Shown piece by piece: positions 24,001 through 38,200 of a DNA stretch of 64,000 bases (position 1 is its first letter; each line of letters starts with the position of its first letter). The DNA lies in assembly GCA_034440615.1 (NCBI GenBank), contig JAOTOM010005137.1, positions 164,001 to 228,000 on the forward strand. Direction: 5' to 3'. Origin of the DNA: Ashinkailepas kermadecensis. Lineage: Eukaryota; Arthropoda; Thecostraca; Neolepadidae. Both the position numbers and the translations under genes were made by a program. The notes below the pieces were generated by a model. That model was not told where the DNA came from. It did no database searches and worked only from the letters and a program-made list of their open reading frames with translations.

Positions 24001-27000
24001 GCTGGCCCCACTGCGGGGGCAGACGATCTCTTTTCCCCTGATGTATGTCGAACAGGCTCGGTCGTAAGTAGTGTGCGGCACCTGATCATTCTCACAATTG
24101 GTGCACCACGGTTTGTTCGCGCTACAATCCTGGCTTTCGTGTTCAGGTGATGAGCACCTGCCGCAGAGCGGGAGATTTCAACAGTTTTGCTTCGTGTGTC
24201 CGAATCTCTAGCAACGGTAACACCTCATCGGGTTGCGAATGAAAAGTCGGACCTTCACTCTGACATATCACACATGAATATCAGGTGGTAGGTCAGGTCG
24301 GTTGAAAGTTAAAATGACGTTATTGATTGGTACCATAGTGGTGCCCTTACGAATTCTGATCCGTCGAGACTTTCACTCCAAATTCTTTCAAGCCGTCAAC
24401 AATATCTTCATCACTTACGTCTAGGAGGTCATAACAGTTTATAATACCCTTCACTGAGTTCTTAGTTTTGTGCAGGAAAACCGACATCGGGATAGCCACA
24501 TCATGGCTCCCCTCACAGTCACGAATCGTGTACTTAAAGTCTGTCGCTGTCAATGCCCTCTCTGCATCCTCGCTGCGTCCAAACTCTACCTCGAGTCCAC
24601 CGTCTCTTAATCGCTCACATCTCAGAATGGACCCAAATCGGTCACAGCCGTCACGTCGCTGAAAGGGTGACAAAGTCGCAAGCGGCTTTGATCCCTCCAA
24701 TGATTTGAAGATAAGAGTGCGGAAAGTGTGGGTTTGAGCAGTCCGATTCGTGGGGCGCCCGTGCCCTGGAAGGGCTTGGCCAGTCTGGTCCTTGTGAAAA
24801 GGTCCAGGGGTTGTGTTTTTGTATGTTTGCCATGTGAGTTTATTTGGTTCAGCTTCTCGTGACACCCCACCCCCTGGGGGTTCAACTGGGAGGACGCCTT
24901 GATCCCGCGAACGGGAGGACGCCAGGTGACCGAGAAACCATACGGGGCAGGCGGCGCCTTCGCGCGGCCGGGAGAGACTCACCACCCCGACCGCGCTACA
25001 GCGCCGCCCACCCCTTGACCCCTGCCGACCAGGCCGACAGATACTGGACCGAGGCCCAGAGCTTCGACCCGAGGCGACAAGCCACTTGACACGCATGGGG
25101 CCCTACGGGCCCGCCCGCCCCTCCGGGATATCAGGACCAAAGAGGCGTGTTGCTCCCCCGTCACAACTAACACGGTGCGACGGGGGAACTCAGCCTCCAG
25201 GACTCCGTCAATCCCGGGGGACGGGCCGAAGGGGCGCGACTACCCCGATAAAACTGAGCTGGTGGGCAGGACTGGGGAAGTTGTCCTACCCGCTCGTAGT
25301 AGGGAGAGTTGGTGTTGCAGGGCCTGGCGGAGGACATGGACGTTGAGATGGGATCAGGGTTAAAATAATGGTTTTTCGTTAGGTGTGAGATGTCGAAACG
25401 AGCACAGGAGGATGTCAAAATTTGCCTTGGAATTAGTGCCATTTAAAATATTTTTTATGTCTTTCAGACTCAGATTTAAGCCAATGGCCTACTTATGACT
25501 GCACGTGTATCATTTGTGTTAAAATTTATAATTTAGGAAGAGCTATAGTCGGATAGCGAGAAAAATACTTATGCTATACACTGGTATTGTATGCCACATC
25601 GCATAGGTTATCCCTTTACCTGAAATTGCGTTGCGAAATGTTCGTGTATCACCATCCCTTATCGAGAGCATGATCATGATACTTATAAACGAGATACTGT
25701 TAGAAAGGAGACATGAAAACTTCATAAACACGCATCACGAAGCAGGATGTTGATACTTCTCGCATAGGGATGTCGATTGGGTGTTCAGAAAGTGGTGTAT
25801 TCCACCCTATTTCACGAATAATTTATAACTGGATGGGATTGGCATTGGAATGGGAGCGTATGGACGGAAGGACGAGTGAGGCACTCTTAGTATCGCCCCT
25901 CACCACTGGACCGATGGCCTGGTCCGCCGGGTCCTTGGGGCACACAATCCCCCAACCACGGAAAGGTGGTGCCTCGTGGGGAGAATCGGCCTGGATACAC
26001 TGCTTCTTCCAAGAACAATTTCCCTTCGTGTACGGTAGTCTGTTTTATTCCTATCTGATCACGTGATAACTAAAACAGCTTATCGGAGCCTTACCAATAG
26101 CAGCGGGACTCCGATTGCAAGATGACTCCAACTAAGCAGCAGCATGGAGTGATTATCAAGGCCTAATGGCAATGTGGGTGCCTGTGATATGACATACGTA
26201 TTCAGAGACACTGTGCAGATTAATGTGTACACATTGTTTGGGATGAACTGTTATTTCGGCATGATAAGCAATGTTCGATAGTCTTTTAGGGTCAGAAGTG
26301 CGCCATCTAAAGTGATAACACACACTGATTCAGTTCAGTAGACAATTCCCTCCCAGAAATAATCACCTGAGTCAGTGTTGACTTCGGCGTCAGCTTCGCA
26401 GGCACTCATATTACCGTCGAGGGCCTTTTCTTCTTCTAGCATGGCCTCCTTGAGTCGTAAAACATTCTCCCTATGTTTCTTGGATCCTTCATGATTCTTG
26501 AAACTGAAAGGATAAGCGTTCACCAATGAGCAGGTGGTAATAGCCAAACCATGTGTTCGAACTGCAAACCGAACCTCTGCTGTACGCTACTTATGACGAA
26601 ACAAACACGACCACGTAAGCAAACAACATGTCTTCACTCTACCGCTTGCTCACGCCGGTCATGAGATTTATGCAACCAACTACTTCTGCAGTTCGAAGAT
26701 TAGCTACCTGTTTTGTGCAATAACTTCACTACTTACGATTTGTCTGTTTTAAACATTTTATCACAGGCTGGGCAGTAGAGTTCGTTGAGTATATCCTCTT
26801 CGCCATCAGAGTTGTCATCTAGGGACACTTCCTCCCCAAAATGTCGTGCTACAGCTGCCTCCATCTCCTGAACAATGAACGAAAAGATAGCTATGTGGCG
26901 TTTGGTAGAAATTAGCAAGACATTCACGTGAAAAAATAATTGTTGCCCAAGTGGCTCGTTGGGCTTCAGGACGCGTCGAACGTGGTGCGCAGAGGAACGT

Positions 27001-27666
27001 TCGGTGTTTATGCTACGTGTGAGAATTCGTGACAGGTATGTAGGAAAGGAGTGACTGAACATACACTGAAGTCGAAAAATAGTAGTTCCAAGACTCATCA
27101 AAACATAGAAATTTGGACATCAGAAACCATCTAAAAGAGACAGAAAAACGGTATGTATGATGTCAAAGCAATTCTCCTTTACACTAATTCTCTTACAATT
27201 CATACAACTACACTACAATACAAGTACAATATTACTGTTACAATTATCCTGAGTACATGCTGCAGTGTGCAGTGCTTCCTCCGCCCATCACGTCCCGTCA
27301 GTCGTCATCTACCTTGAGCTTTGCTTCGTGCTGATCGCCGCCGGCCCACTCGGCCTCGCGGTAGGCGGCCACCTCTTCGGCGCGCCGCTGCCGGTGCCGG
27401 TCGCGCTGCTCCTGCACGCGGCGCGCGTTCTCGGCGGCGCGCTCCTGCAGCCGCCGCTGCTGCGCCGCCACACGCCGGTCCCGCCTGCGCACGAACGCCA
27501 CCAGCGCACGAACCTTACGGCAGGAGGAGCTTAGCCGCTGGCCGAAGAGGCCAGCTTGCCGGGAGGGAGTGTTGCTCACGGCGGAACTCGACAGCTGGTT
27601 GCAGTGAGCTGACAGTATCGGTAATGGATACGTCAGTAATGGATAAATACGAATGTATGAATGTGT

Positions 27667-27719
<53 letters not shown>

Positions 27720-30700
27720 TACTCTGAGAATTGGGTTCGGTTATACTGCGTTCCACAACGTAGCATTTGAATACAACTAAAGCAGATTATGTTTGGGCGG
27801 TTATTGTGGCCAAGGGGTGCGCCGAAGGAGCCTACGTTTACGGAACAGTAATGCACTGTACGCAATGGCACACTAAAGGGCAAAGTAAACAAACAAGAGG
27901 CTTTGGAACCATGATGCGTCCTTCAAGCGCGACAAGTGGAAATTCAATTCACCTCCTCGTTTCGCTCCTTGCGCGCCTTGTCGCGGATCTTCTTGTTCTC
28001 CTTCTCCATCTGGCGCAGCGTCCAGCGATTGGGAGCCTGTCGGATGTCGTACTTGTCCAGCCAGCTGTACGTCTTGCGCGTGCAGTAGGACTGCCAGTAA
28101 GCGTAGAACGGCTGCACCACCTGCCAGTCAGAGAATGATCAGCGACTGTGGCGAAAAGGAACTTGTCAGAAAGGTCTAAGGCAATCCAGATAATTGTTTT
28201 TATCTCCTCGTGTTTGCTAATATTTGGTCAAAGTCGAACCTCCACACGTGGAGCGCACAAAGTGTCGGCTTCTTGGGTATTCCTTCCCGTCCCGACCACA
28301 TCTCCGATTGCAAGCTCTGGCTCACGGTGACTGTAGAAATGGTCCTTAACACGCGCACTGGAGGGGGGGGGGGGCGAAATCCTCCCACCCCTCCGGTTTT
28401 TCGTAAATAACTGCAGATTTTACCGGTCGATATACGCAATTTTCTGCGTACCTGCTTAGAAATGATCGGCGCGTCGTTGAAAGCAAGAAAAATGGAAATC
28501 GGTCGAAAATTTTGTCAAGTTCAGCCAGTCCCAAAAAATTATAGCGCCAGACCACAAAAATCGGCGCTGATGCGCTTCCCGTATATTCGCAAAAGGGAAG
28601 TGTTCTTGGCAACACTAGCGACTTTTTTATGTATATTGATACGCTATATAGTTTCAAGATCATGTTAGGTCACCGAGGTCAAGTCAGGTCAAGTTCATGA
28701 CAGGTTAATGGAACCAAACTTGATCAACTGGAATGTTGTCATAAATGCACTACTGTTTGTCATTTGTACTGTTTGTCATTGCGTTTCCATACTTTATTCA
28801 TGTACTTCACTCCTTTCTTCACGAAGCCGATTGCTCCGAGCTGCCCGACGGAGCAGTCGGGCGGGCGGCCCGGTTTCGGTAACTGGAACAGGTAACTGAC
28901 CTGATAAAGTGGTGCTATATAGGTGACCTGAGGTCAAATGTTGAGTCCAGCATCTGCATTGCATCATTAGTAATGTCCATAACATCATTGATGCCCATTT
29001 TGGAGCATTTAAATACAATCACAGCGATCCATAACGATGACAAGCCAAGGCACGCAATATCAGAAAATTTTGCAAATTTGACCTTATTTGACCTTGAAGA
29101 TATGATGACCTAAGGACCTGCATGACCTAAGGTCATGCAATTTGCACACAATAGAGTTCACTACCATACCCATCCACCCTGCGAATTTCGTTCCTCTAGC
29201 TTCACTAGGAGCCGAGATCTTAGGGGGCGGAATCCCCCCTCCAATGCCCGTAATTTTCAGAGGCCCTCCAGGGTGCGTGTTAAGAGCAACTGCTGGCTTG
29301 GGTAGATAAACTCATCAGTACAAATATAAATTCATGAGGTGTTTTACTAAGAATGGAAAAATAGTTTTACCGTGCTGGTGGCAGGGGCGTCGCCACTGGG
29401 TGGGGGGTGGGGGCAGAGGGGGCAGTCGCCCCCTCCTGCCGTGAGACTGGGGGCGCCGCCCCCCCCATGATTGGAAAGGAGGCCCCCAGGATTACAAAGG
29501 AGGCCCTCAGGATAGCAAAGGAGTCCCTCAGGATAGCAAAGGATTCCCCTGGATTGGAAAGGAGGCCCCCCGGATTGCAAAGGAGGCCCCCAGGATTGGA
29601 AAGGAGGCCCCAGGATTGGAAAGGAGACGCCCAGGATAGCAAAGGAGGCCCCGGATTGCAAAGGAGGCCCCCAGGATTGCAAAGGAGGCCCCCAGGATTG
29701 CAAAGGAGGCCCCCTGGATTGCAAAGTAGGCCCCCAGGATTGCGAAGGAGGCCCCCATGATTGCAAATGAGGCCCCAATACGGGAAAAGAGGCCCCAGAA
29801 AATGAGAGGAGGCCCTAAGACGGAAGAGAAAGCCTGTGAATATGAAATGAGGTTTCGGAGACGCAAAAACAGGACCCAAAACGGATAAGGTTCCACCAAG
29901 ATAGAAAAGGATGATCCAGAAACGTGGCAGGAGACACCTAATTCGGAAGAGGACGACAAGATTGGAAATGAGACCCCATGATGAACGAGGAGGCTCCTAA
30001 AATAGGAGAGAAAGGCCATTAGATAAGAGGGATGGCTCGCAGGCGAGAAAGAAGGTTCCAAGACGGGTAAGAAGGTCCCCAGAAAATGACAAGGGAACTG
30101 AGATAGGAAAGGTTGCTTGTAATTTGGAAAAGGAGTCACCTGGGAGAGAAGAAGAGTCCACCAGGAGATAAGAGGCCACCCTTAAAATGGGCAAATATCG
30201 AATCAAAACGCAGAGCAGGAGGCCCCAAGACGTGAGAGGAGGCCCCTAATTTGAAAAAGAAGGTCTCTATAAGAGAAAAGGAGACCCCTGCCGGACTCGA
30301 GAGGAGTCCCTCAAGACGGGATAGGAGGTCTCCAGGGCCGAATGAGGCCCCGAAGACCGGATGCAGTTCCCAGGAAATGAGAGCAGGCCCTTAAGATGGG
30401 AGTGGTAGCAGGTATGGAAGGAGATGAGATTTCCAAAATTGAAGATGCCCTCAAGACGGGTAGGCTTTGCTAGGACAAAGAAGGAGGTCCACGAGGCGTG
30501 GCAGGAGGCCCATAATTTGGCGGAGAATGCCCCTGGAACATGAGAGGAAGCCCCATGCCATGTTAAAGGGGCCCCAAGATGTAGGAGGAAGCCCTCCAAG
30601 ACGGGAGAGAGGGCCATTGAATATGGCGGATGGTATAGGACACGAGAAGGCATCGAAAACCGGTAAAGAGGTTCCAGGAAATGGGACGAGACCCCCAACA

Positions 30701-32186
30701 CGCGAGAGGCCTATAATTTGCAAGAAGCCCCTAGGAAATTGTAGGAGTCGTGCCGGGGTACTTGAAAATCACGACATGGTCCCAAAAAGAGCCGGTCGGG
30801 CCCCCTGAAAATCACGCTGAGCCTGGGGTACCAAAAAGTCACGCCCGGACCATGAAAATCACGCTAGGGGCACGACAGGTCGTACCGTTCCCTAACAGGA
30901 CATTTTACATTTTAAAGTGATTTGTATCGGTGTAAGTTCAGCAGTGTGAGGTAACTTATCAAGGGATACCAAAAGAAAACATTCTAACAGGGTGGGGGAG
31001 TTAGAGTTAAAATCAGACGACTCAGAAACGATAGTGGTAGATTAGGCCGCTGCATAGGACAATTCAGCTGATCACTAATTCTTTTATTTAAAAGGTCCCC
31101 TTTGACAAAATAATGGTCGAAATACCAGGACTTTTTTAATGGGGTAGGTGGACCTCCTCCAAATACGTTTCCCCCTCCCCCTTGACGCAAATATAGGTAC
31201 GCCACTGGTCTCCCAATAATTTCCAGAAACATGGGGCAAAGCCAACATTGAGGGGGCAAATTCCCCCTCACAAGCATACAAAACAACACCGATGCCCCAT
31301 ACAAATTGGGATGAATGATGTTTTTAAATGCATTTTCTTCCTACAAACTTGTCTTCTGTGATTACAGCCTGCATGATTAGAGCTTCCCAGCTTCACTACC
31401 TTCTCAACGACGTCATTTACAAAACGGCGCAGCACAGCGAAAACCATGGGCGTGACGGCGTGGAATTTAAAGGTTTTGCATTATTTATGCATTGCCATTG
31501 TTGCATTGTCATTTATGCACTGTTGTTCAATGCTTGTTCTTGCCGTGAATTTATTCGCTGAGGATTTATTATTTTAACTTGTGTGCCAGGTGCCTTGCAG
31601 CCAGCACCAAATGTCATAAAAGGAAATAAATCCCTAAGATGGCGATAAGAAAACCAATTCGATCCACTTCGCGAAATTGTCGTCCTTGGACTGAGAAATG
31701 ATCGTTTAAGGTCACCTATGACATCAAGCTGGTGGGAATGACTAACAGTAGGGATGAATCTAGCTATATTCAGTTAGACTTGGTGGACATAAAGTGGGTT
31801 GATCAATGGGAGATATCTTTAAGATATGTTCGGCACCAGCCCCGACAGCTCGCTGCAATCAAGAGGCCAGCGGGAAGATTATTCTGGTCGAGAAAGCATT
31901 AAGACATTTGTTTGTTTTGGCATTTAGGTATTTATCCACATTTACTTATTTATACCCTGGCATTGCTCAGTTCTGACCGAAAAAAAGATTATTGCTATTG
32001 CGTTTTGCGTAAATGATTCACCATGCCAAGAACAAACAATACATCAATATTAAATCATGTTTCCCATTCTTGAACCATACCAAGAGCATAAAAACAATAG
32101 GAGGCCCCCTTTCGAGGAGCAGGAGGCCCCCTTCCAACATTGTCCCCCCCCGTTGAAGAATTTCGTGGCGACGCCACTGGCTGGTG

Positions 32187-32244
<58 letters not shown>

Positions 32245-35200
32245 TTTGTAATCAACGTGTTTGTATTATCAATACTTGCCAATACAAAAATAAATTTTTT
32301 GATAGGTTTATTTTAATTCACGTTATAGGAGTGAACGAGGATATCAAAGGTTATGTAAAGCGCCTATATGACCATAATTACACAGAAAAAAACTAATGTT
32401 GCCATTTTAAATGCAAAAAAGCATGCCTTGAAAAGCTGGTCGCCTATCGGGCTTCAGTTCAGTTTAACCAGGTCCCAACCGGGCTTGGTTACAGCAGACC
32501 GGCCGGACCCGGGCTTCGGTCGTCCAAAAAGTGTTTGTATCTGTCACCTCTAATAGACACCCATTAAACATAACACATGCACACACAAATGCACCTGGTT
32601 CGTGTTGCTATATAATAGAATAGTGCGATGTATATATTTTTAGTACAACATGGATATTTAGCAGATTCAATTAGGTGGGTACGAACACTTGCAAATGGAG
32701 AATGTAGACAGTAGAGCAAAAAGCGACATTTACTTGGTTGAGAACGAGATGGTGACTCGTAAGCAGCAGTTAGCTAGTTAGTTATTGGGACTTTAGGGAG
32801 CTTCGATCAGAATTGACCATTCGCGCCCATTGTAAGAAGCAAAACGGCTCAAAAAGCATATTGCGGGCGTTCACTGGCAGGCCACCACACATCACGAGTG
32901 CGTTCTCCTCGGTTCTCACCAGAACGATCCCATCTATAGCAATTTCAGCAGCAACAAAGAATATAATTGATGGTCACGTTGAGGATTCGACAAGCCATGA
33001 AGCTTCTTTCAGGGTTGGTTGGTTATTGGTTTTACGACACGTCGACCGTTGAGTCATATAGCGTCGCCAATCTCTCACGCCGATTGGTCGCGGGCGAAGA
33101 GTAGCGACAGGTGAGACTCGAACCCACAATCTTTCGATTGTGAGACAAGCATCTTACACCTAGACCACTCGTCCCCCCCCCCTTCTTAGTTCCGCATTTA
33201 TTTCATATGACAAATGCGCTCAAAGCCCTTCTTTCAGGGCTTTGAGCGCATTTGTCATATGAAATAAATGCGGAACTTCCAGAATTAAGACTTGGCAGAT
33301 CGTTCATTTGGTGGTTTTTAATCTACAGCGAGTTAGAATTACTCACGAGTCTGGCATGCACATACCTCTTCGAAGATGCTGTCGCAATCACCGAACTCAG
33401 GAATATCGAAGTCACTATCTCCATCCTTGGTGAATTCTGAGTCTTCCGCGGCCAAAGTCTTAAAAACCTCTCTGGAACAGCCAACACATATGGCATACAG
33501 CAACATATATTCACTCAGGGACGGTCCGCCCATGAAGGCACATAATGCAGTGCATCACCTGAGTAAAGCTGGAAGATATTTTAAAATATGTTCGCAAGAA
33601 ATGATGCTCTTATTCACTGGAAAATCACAAAAATAAAAACTGGGCAGAAAACAAAACTCATACGTGACTATAGTGAAAATTTAAGTTCAGATTTGCATAA
33701 TCAATTTGAAACAGCTCTGCCACTGTTTTGAAATACGTATGAATGAGGCAAGCCTCTGGCAGGTATCGTCATATATTTCGCTTTCGTTTCATAACAAGCG
33801 AACGGTATACGGCTTTCGTTAGATGAACGAAAACGTTTATTTGGAGTGGATTGTATCCTGAAAGGAAACTGCCACGTAAGCTAAATTTCGAGTTGCATTG
33901 GTACAGGCTTTACATAGAAAGTCCCCATTGATACCTAAAATTAGCTACCTACCTGCTGAGATAGGTACGAGAGGTGGGAAATGCCGAGACCGAAAGTTCA
34001 ACGAAAATGTTCAGGACCGGTGGGCTCTTAGACCTGGCTTTGATGTGGTGCTTAGTCGCCTGTGTAATTAACTGCCATGTATTCACTGACGGATCAAGGA
34101 GGGTCATCGCAGACATCCCCCACCCCAAGCTGTCTGCTTTGGAACAAAACTTGTCTTTGGTCACAATTTATGGAAGACTAGAAATATTTGACGCCAAATG
34201 AGGCTGAAAATTGTGCAAAATAAATATATGTGAGAATTAGCATTGCTTGGCCCTAGTGAAGAACTGACAGCTGGCATCCTGGATCTGCCAATGCATCCAA
34301 ATGTGTACTGGTTTGTTGGACTGGTCCCAATGCCAAAGCATGGCTTGGTACCAAGCCTGGCAAGATGATGTTTGGTCTGGTCTTTGGGCTCATGGTTTCG
34401 TTCATGTTCCTCCTCATGGTATGTAGGCAGGTGCCAAATAAATTTTAAAAGGAAAGTGGAAGGGGACGGTGGCGATCTCTAAATGTTATCACCTATGACT
34501 GAATGTAATAATGGGTGGACAAATGTAGAATGCCTATAAGTTTGTCCCAGCAGCAGTGTAAGTAAGTGAATCGGAACCCTTTAACGATTAAAAGCTGAAT
34601 AATAGTATATACCTGGTTAAGTGGTACATAAACCAATCAGTTTCCAGTGCTAGGAAATTGATAGTTTTTGTTTGACCAAGAAGAATTGATTGGAGATCCT
34701 TAAAATCCTGTCCGTGGTGTGCTACGCTTCTGTGGAATGGACGTATGTAGCCATGCCAATCTTAGTAAATATTAATGGTAGTTCAGACAAAATGATCTTT
34801 GTGTGAAAAGTATTCATGTAAAACCTCATTTTATGTTCAACTCCCTTGTTTCAAGATTGCTTCATAATTACCAAAGTAGATAAAATGGCATAACATACTA
34901 TGGGCATGGTGACTTTTGGCTTGGTTATTGGTTTTACGACACGTCGACCGTTGAGTCATGTAGCGTCGCCAATCTCTCACGCCGATTGGTCGCGGGCGAA
35001 GAGTAGCGACAGGTGAGACTCGAACCCACAACCTTTCGATTGTGAGACGAGCATCTTACCCCTAGACCACTCGTCCCCTTGGTGACTTTTTATGGTGACT
35101 TTTTAAACAATTATGATGGGCAAAGCTTCACCTCCAGCCCATTCTTATTTATTTTCAAGTTTGGTTTGCACTTTTCGAATATGTAGTGTAATAATAAATG

Positions 35201-38200
35201 TTCCCCATTGCATCTTTTAGCATTTGATACTACTTCATCAGCTGTCTTTAAGCAACACCAAACACAATTATGATTGTGTTGCTATCACCAGTCAGTTGAT
35301 TTGTTTGCTTTTTTAGGCATAATGGGTCAAAAGGAGTTAAAACTGAAATGGCAAAATATGGAATTATTCCTCCAATAATGTATGGCATGGGTCTAACGTG
35401 GGAGACAAGAAAGCATGTGTGCTTACTTCAATGTTTTGCGTGGGCCTGATTTACATGTCAAAATACAGTTTTCATCACCAAGCATTATCCATGTTTTTCA
35501 GATGTGGATTTGTTAACATTTTGATTAATTTCTCTTGATCCAGGTCTAATTTAAGTGTTTTATATTTTTTCGATAACATTTTACAGCATGGTTTGCCTGA
35601 GGAAGTCACACGCCCTTACTTTTTAAATGATGCCCTCAATCATGAGTGTAACCACTGGGGGGCTGGGGGGGACATGTCCCCCCCCCACAATTTCTGAAAA
35701 GTGACGATTTATCCCCCTAATTTTTTTCCGTTTCCCCCAAGCCTCAGCTACCTGAGTATGATCGTCGCAAAATTTTACTTAATCAGTTATAAAGTGAAAA
35801 TATATATGCAAGAGAATCATCAAAATACTAGAAGCCGATCTAGCCAATAAACGGGCTATCTGTCGTCACAAAATCTCCCAATGGTAAACCAGCAAACGTT
35901 AGAAATTTCTCTTCCAGACCATTCTTGAATAACATGAACCTTGACCATAGTTGTGTTTTGGCTTGGGTGGAAAATTGTGTCTTGCGAGGCAACACATTTG
36001 CATTATCGGAAGGCTAGGTCCTAGGTTGCATTCCACTGCGCATATATTGATATATCTTGAACAAACGTGACTCTGGGTGTCCTTGGTGTCCTTGGGTATA
36101 TTCAAGACCATGGAGGGGAGTCATGGGCAGCCTTAAGCAGGTACGTCAAGTTAACGTCGTATCCGTATTCAGCGACGTGTTCGCTACAGGCGTATTTGTA
36201 TTGGCATCGGCATTCAGCGACGGGTTTATGATCGTTCGAATCAATTACCACAAATGCTTCTGCTTGCACTGAATATGCTGGAAGCAACTACATAGGTCTC
36301 ACATTACCAATTTAACGGTCAAGGTCCAACGCAAACCGGTTACTTCGGTTGTCTCCATTTTTTTTGTCGTTTTCATTCAAACCTGCCCAAATCTGGTATC
36401 AAGCAATAGCCTGCAGTGAACCATTGTGTAACCTTTGAAACCGGTACATATCAAGGTCAACCTTCTAGGTCAAAAGCTAGCTTGATTTATTAGATGGCGA
36501 TATTGAAGCGATATCGGCCGAACGCGAGGTTCGGTTGCTATCGCTTAAATTTCCATAAAATGGGCGTCATTCCACGTGGCTAGTTATGCGGTATCGGAAA
36601 GTTACGCAATCGAATTCATTTTCAAGGACAAATACCAAGATGATCATCCGGTCCGTTCAATTTTGTTTTCGTTTTCGCTCAAACCCATCCAAATCTCGTA
36701 TCAAGCAATAACCAGTGGTTAACACTCGAGTAACATTTCAAACCGGGACATGTCAAGGTCAAAGGTTTGATTGAGTTTCTTCGATGACCTCGTGTTTCGT
36801 CGCTATGGCTTTAATTTGCAGAAAATGGATGCCATTCGACGTCGCTTGTTATGCGGTATCAGAAAGTTGATAATTCGAAATCATCTCGACACGAGTCAAA
36901 ATTCAAGCTGATTTCGTCAGTCGCCTCACATTTGTTGTTTTTTTCGTTTGCCCCCAAGCCTACCCAGATCCATTATCAAGCGATTGCCCATGGTGAACCC
37001 TCGAGTAACATTTCGAAACCGGGATATATCAAGGTCAAACCTTAAGGTCAAAAGCTGGTTTGAATTCTTCGAAGTTCTCGCGATTCGTCGCTATGAGTTC
37101 AATTTGCACGAAGTGGGTGTCATTCGACGTGGCTTGTGCCGTATTATAATGTTATAAAATCGAACTAATTTGAAAGGTCAAATGTCAAACCGATTTCTCT
37201 GGTCGCCTCGTATTTTTTATTCGCCATAACCTATCCACATCTGGTATTAAGCAATAGCCAGTGGTGCACCTCGAGTAACATTTCAAACCGGAACATGTCA
37301 ATGTCAAACCACAAGATCGAAGGTTAATTTAAATTGTTCTCGAAGTCCTCGCGCCTCGTCGCTATGTCTTCAATTTTCATCAACTGGGAGTCATTCGACG
37401 TGCCGTGAGGTACTCTAGCAAACTGCTCAGAAATCACATTAAATTTCAAAGTCAATGGTCGAGCTAATTTATTCGGTCGCCCAACGTTTCTTCGTTTTCT
37501 CCAAAAGCTACCCATGTTTGGTATCAGGAGATAGCCCGTGGGCAACCCTCGAGCAAAATTATGTTCTCGCGTTGTTTCGCCACAATGGCTTCAATTTGCA
37601 TTATGTGGGTGTCATTCGATGTGGTTTGCCGTACGGTATCAGAATGTTGATATCGAGAAAAAAAATTTAAGGTGTCGAAGGTCCGCTGTGAGTACAATGA
37701 TTGAGTGTAATAGGAATAGGAGGATCAAATTTGTTTTTGTTTGCAGCCGTTGTGATAGCAGGCACTCATATCCTATATGACTAGGAGCTCCTCCAAGAAA
37801 TCCCCTCATAACCTGCTCGGACGGCGGTCTCATCGCTGGTTTTTTATTTACACTGCCACATTGCTGTTCTGAACATGTAAAATATAGATATTTTTCAAAT
37901 TGTCCGCTTTCCTGTTAATGGTTCAACGGAAGTTGTCAAATTTTGAATTTGGAGTTCATAACCACGAGAGAGCAATGTTGTAATCAGGGGTGGGTCCAGG
38001 AATTGTCATGGGGGCACTTGTCTGGAGGGGCGCCATTTCTTTGGAGCGGCGCCACTGCGAAAGCACCTGGACTGGCCTCGACTGACCTCTGGCTGCAAAA
38101 TTAGAGTGAGCGGGATGCACTCGGCCCTTCCAGAAGGGGCGCTTTTTCTTCCCAGGGGGTGCCTTTTTCTTTCACAGGGGCGTTTCTGGCTGAAAAATTC

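Larger units (their letters stand above)
13011..26366 (-). other. DNAJC21 intron 8 (13.4 kb)
   Basis: Holds three minus-strand copies of one LINE group (14282-17990, 18010-23790, 23790-25300). 13011-14280 and 25300-26366 show no feature I recognise. All three LINEs point in the same direction as the host gene. Confidence 0.85.

Noticed and set aside
29367..30139. Long minus-strand frames reading GLLCNPGG and ASFAILG repeats
   Set aside because: They translate the 21-bp minisatellite in two frames; period 21 is a multiple of three, so frames stay open without selection.
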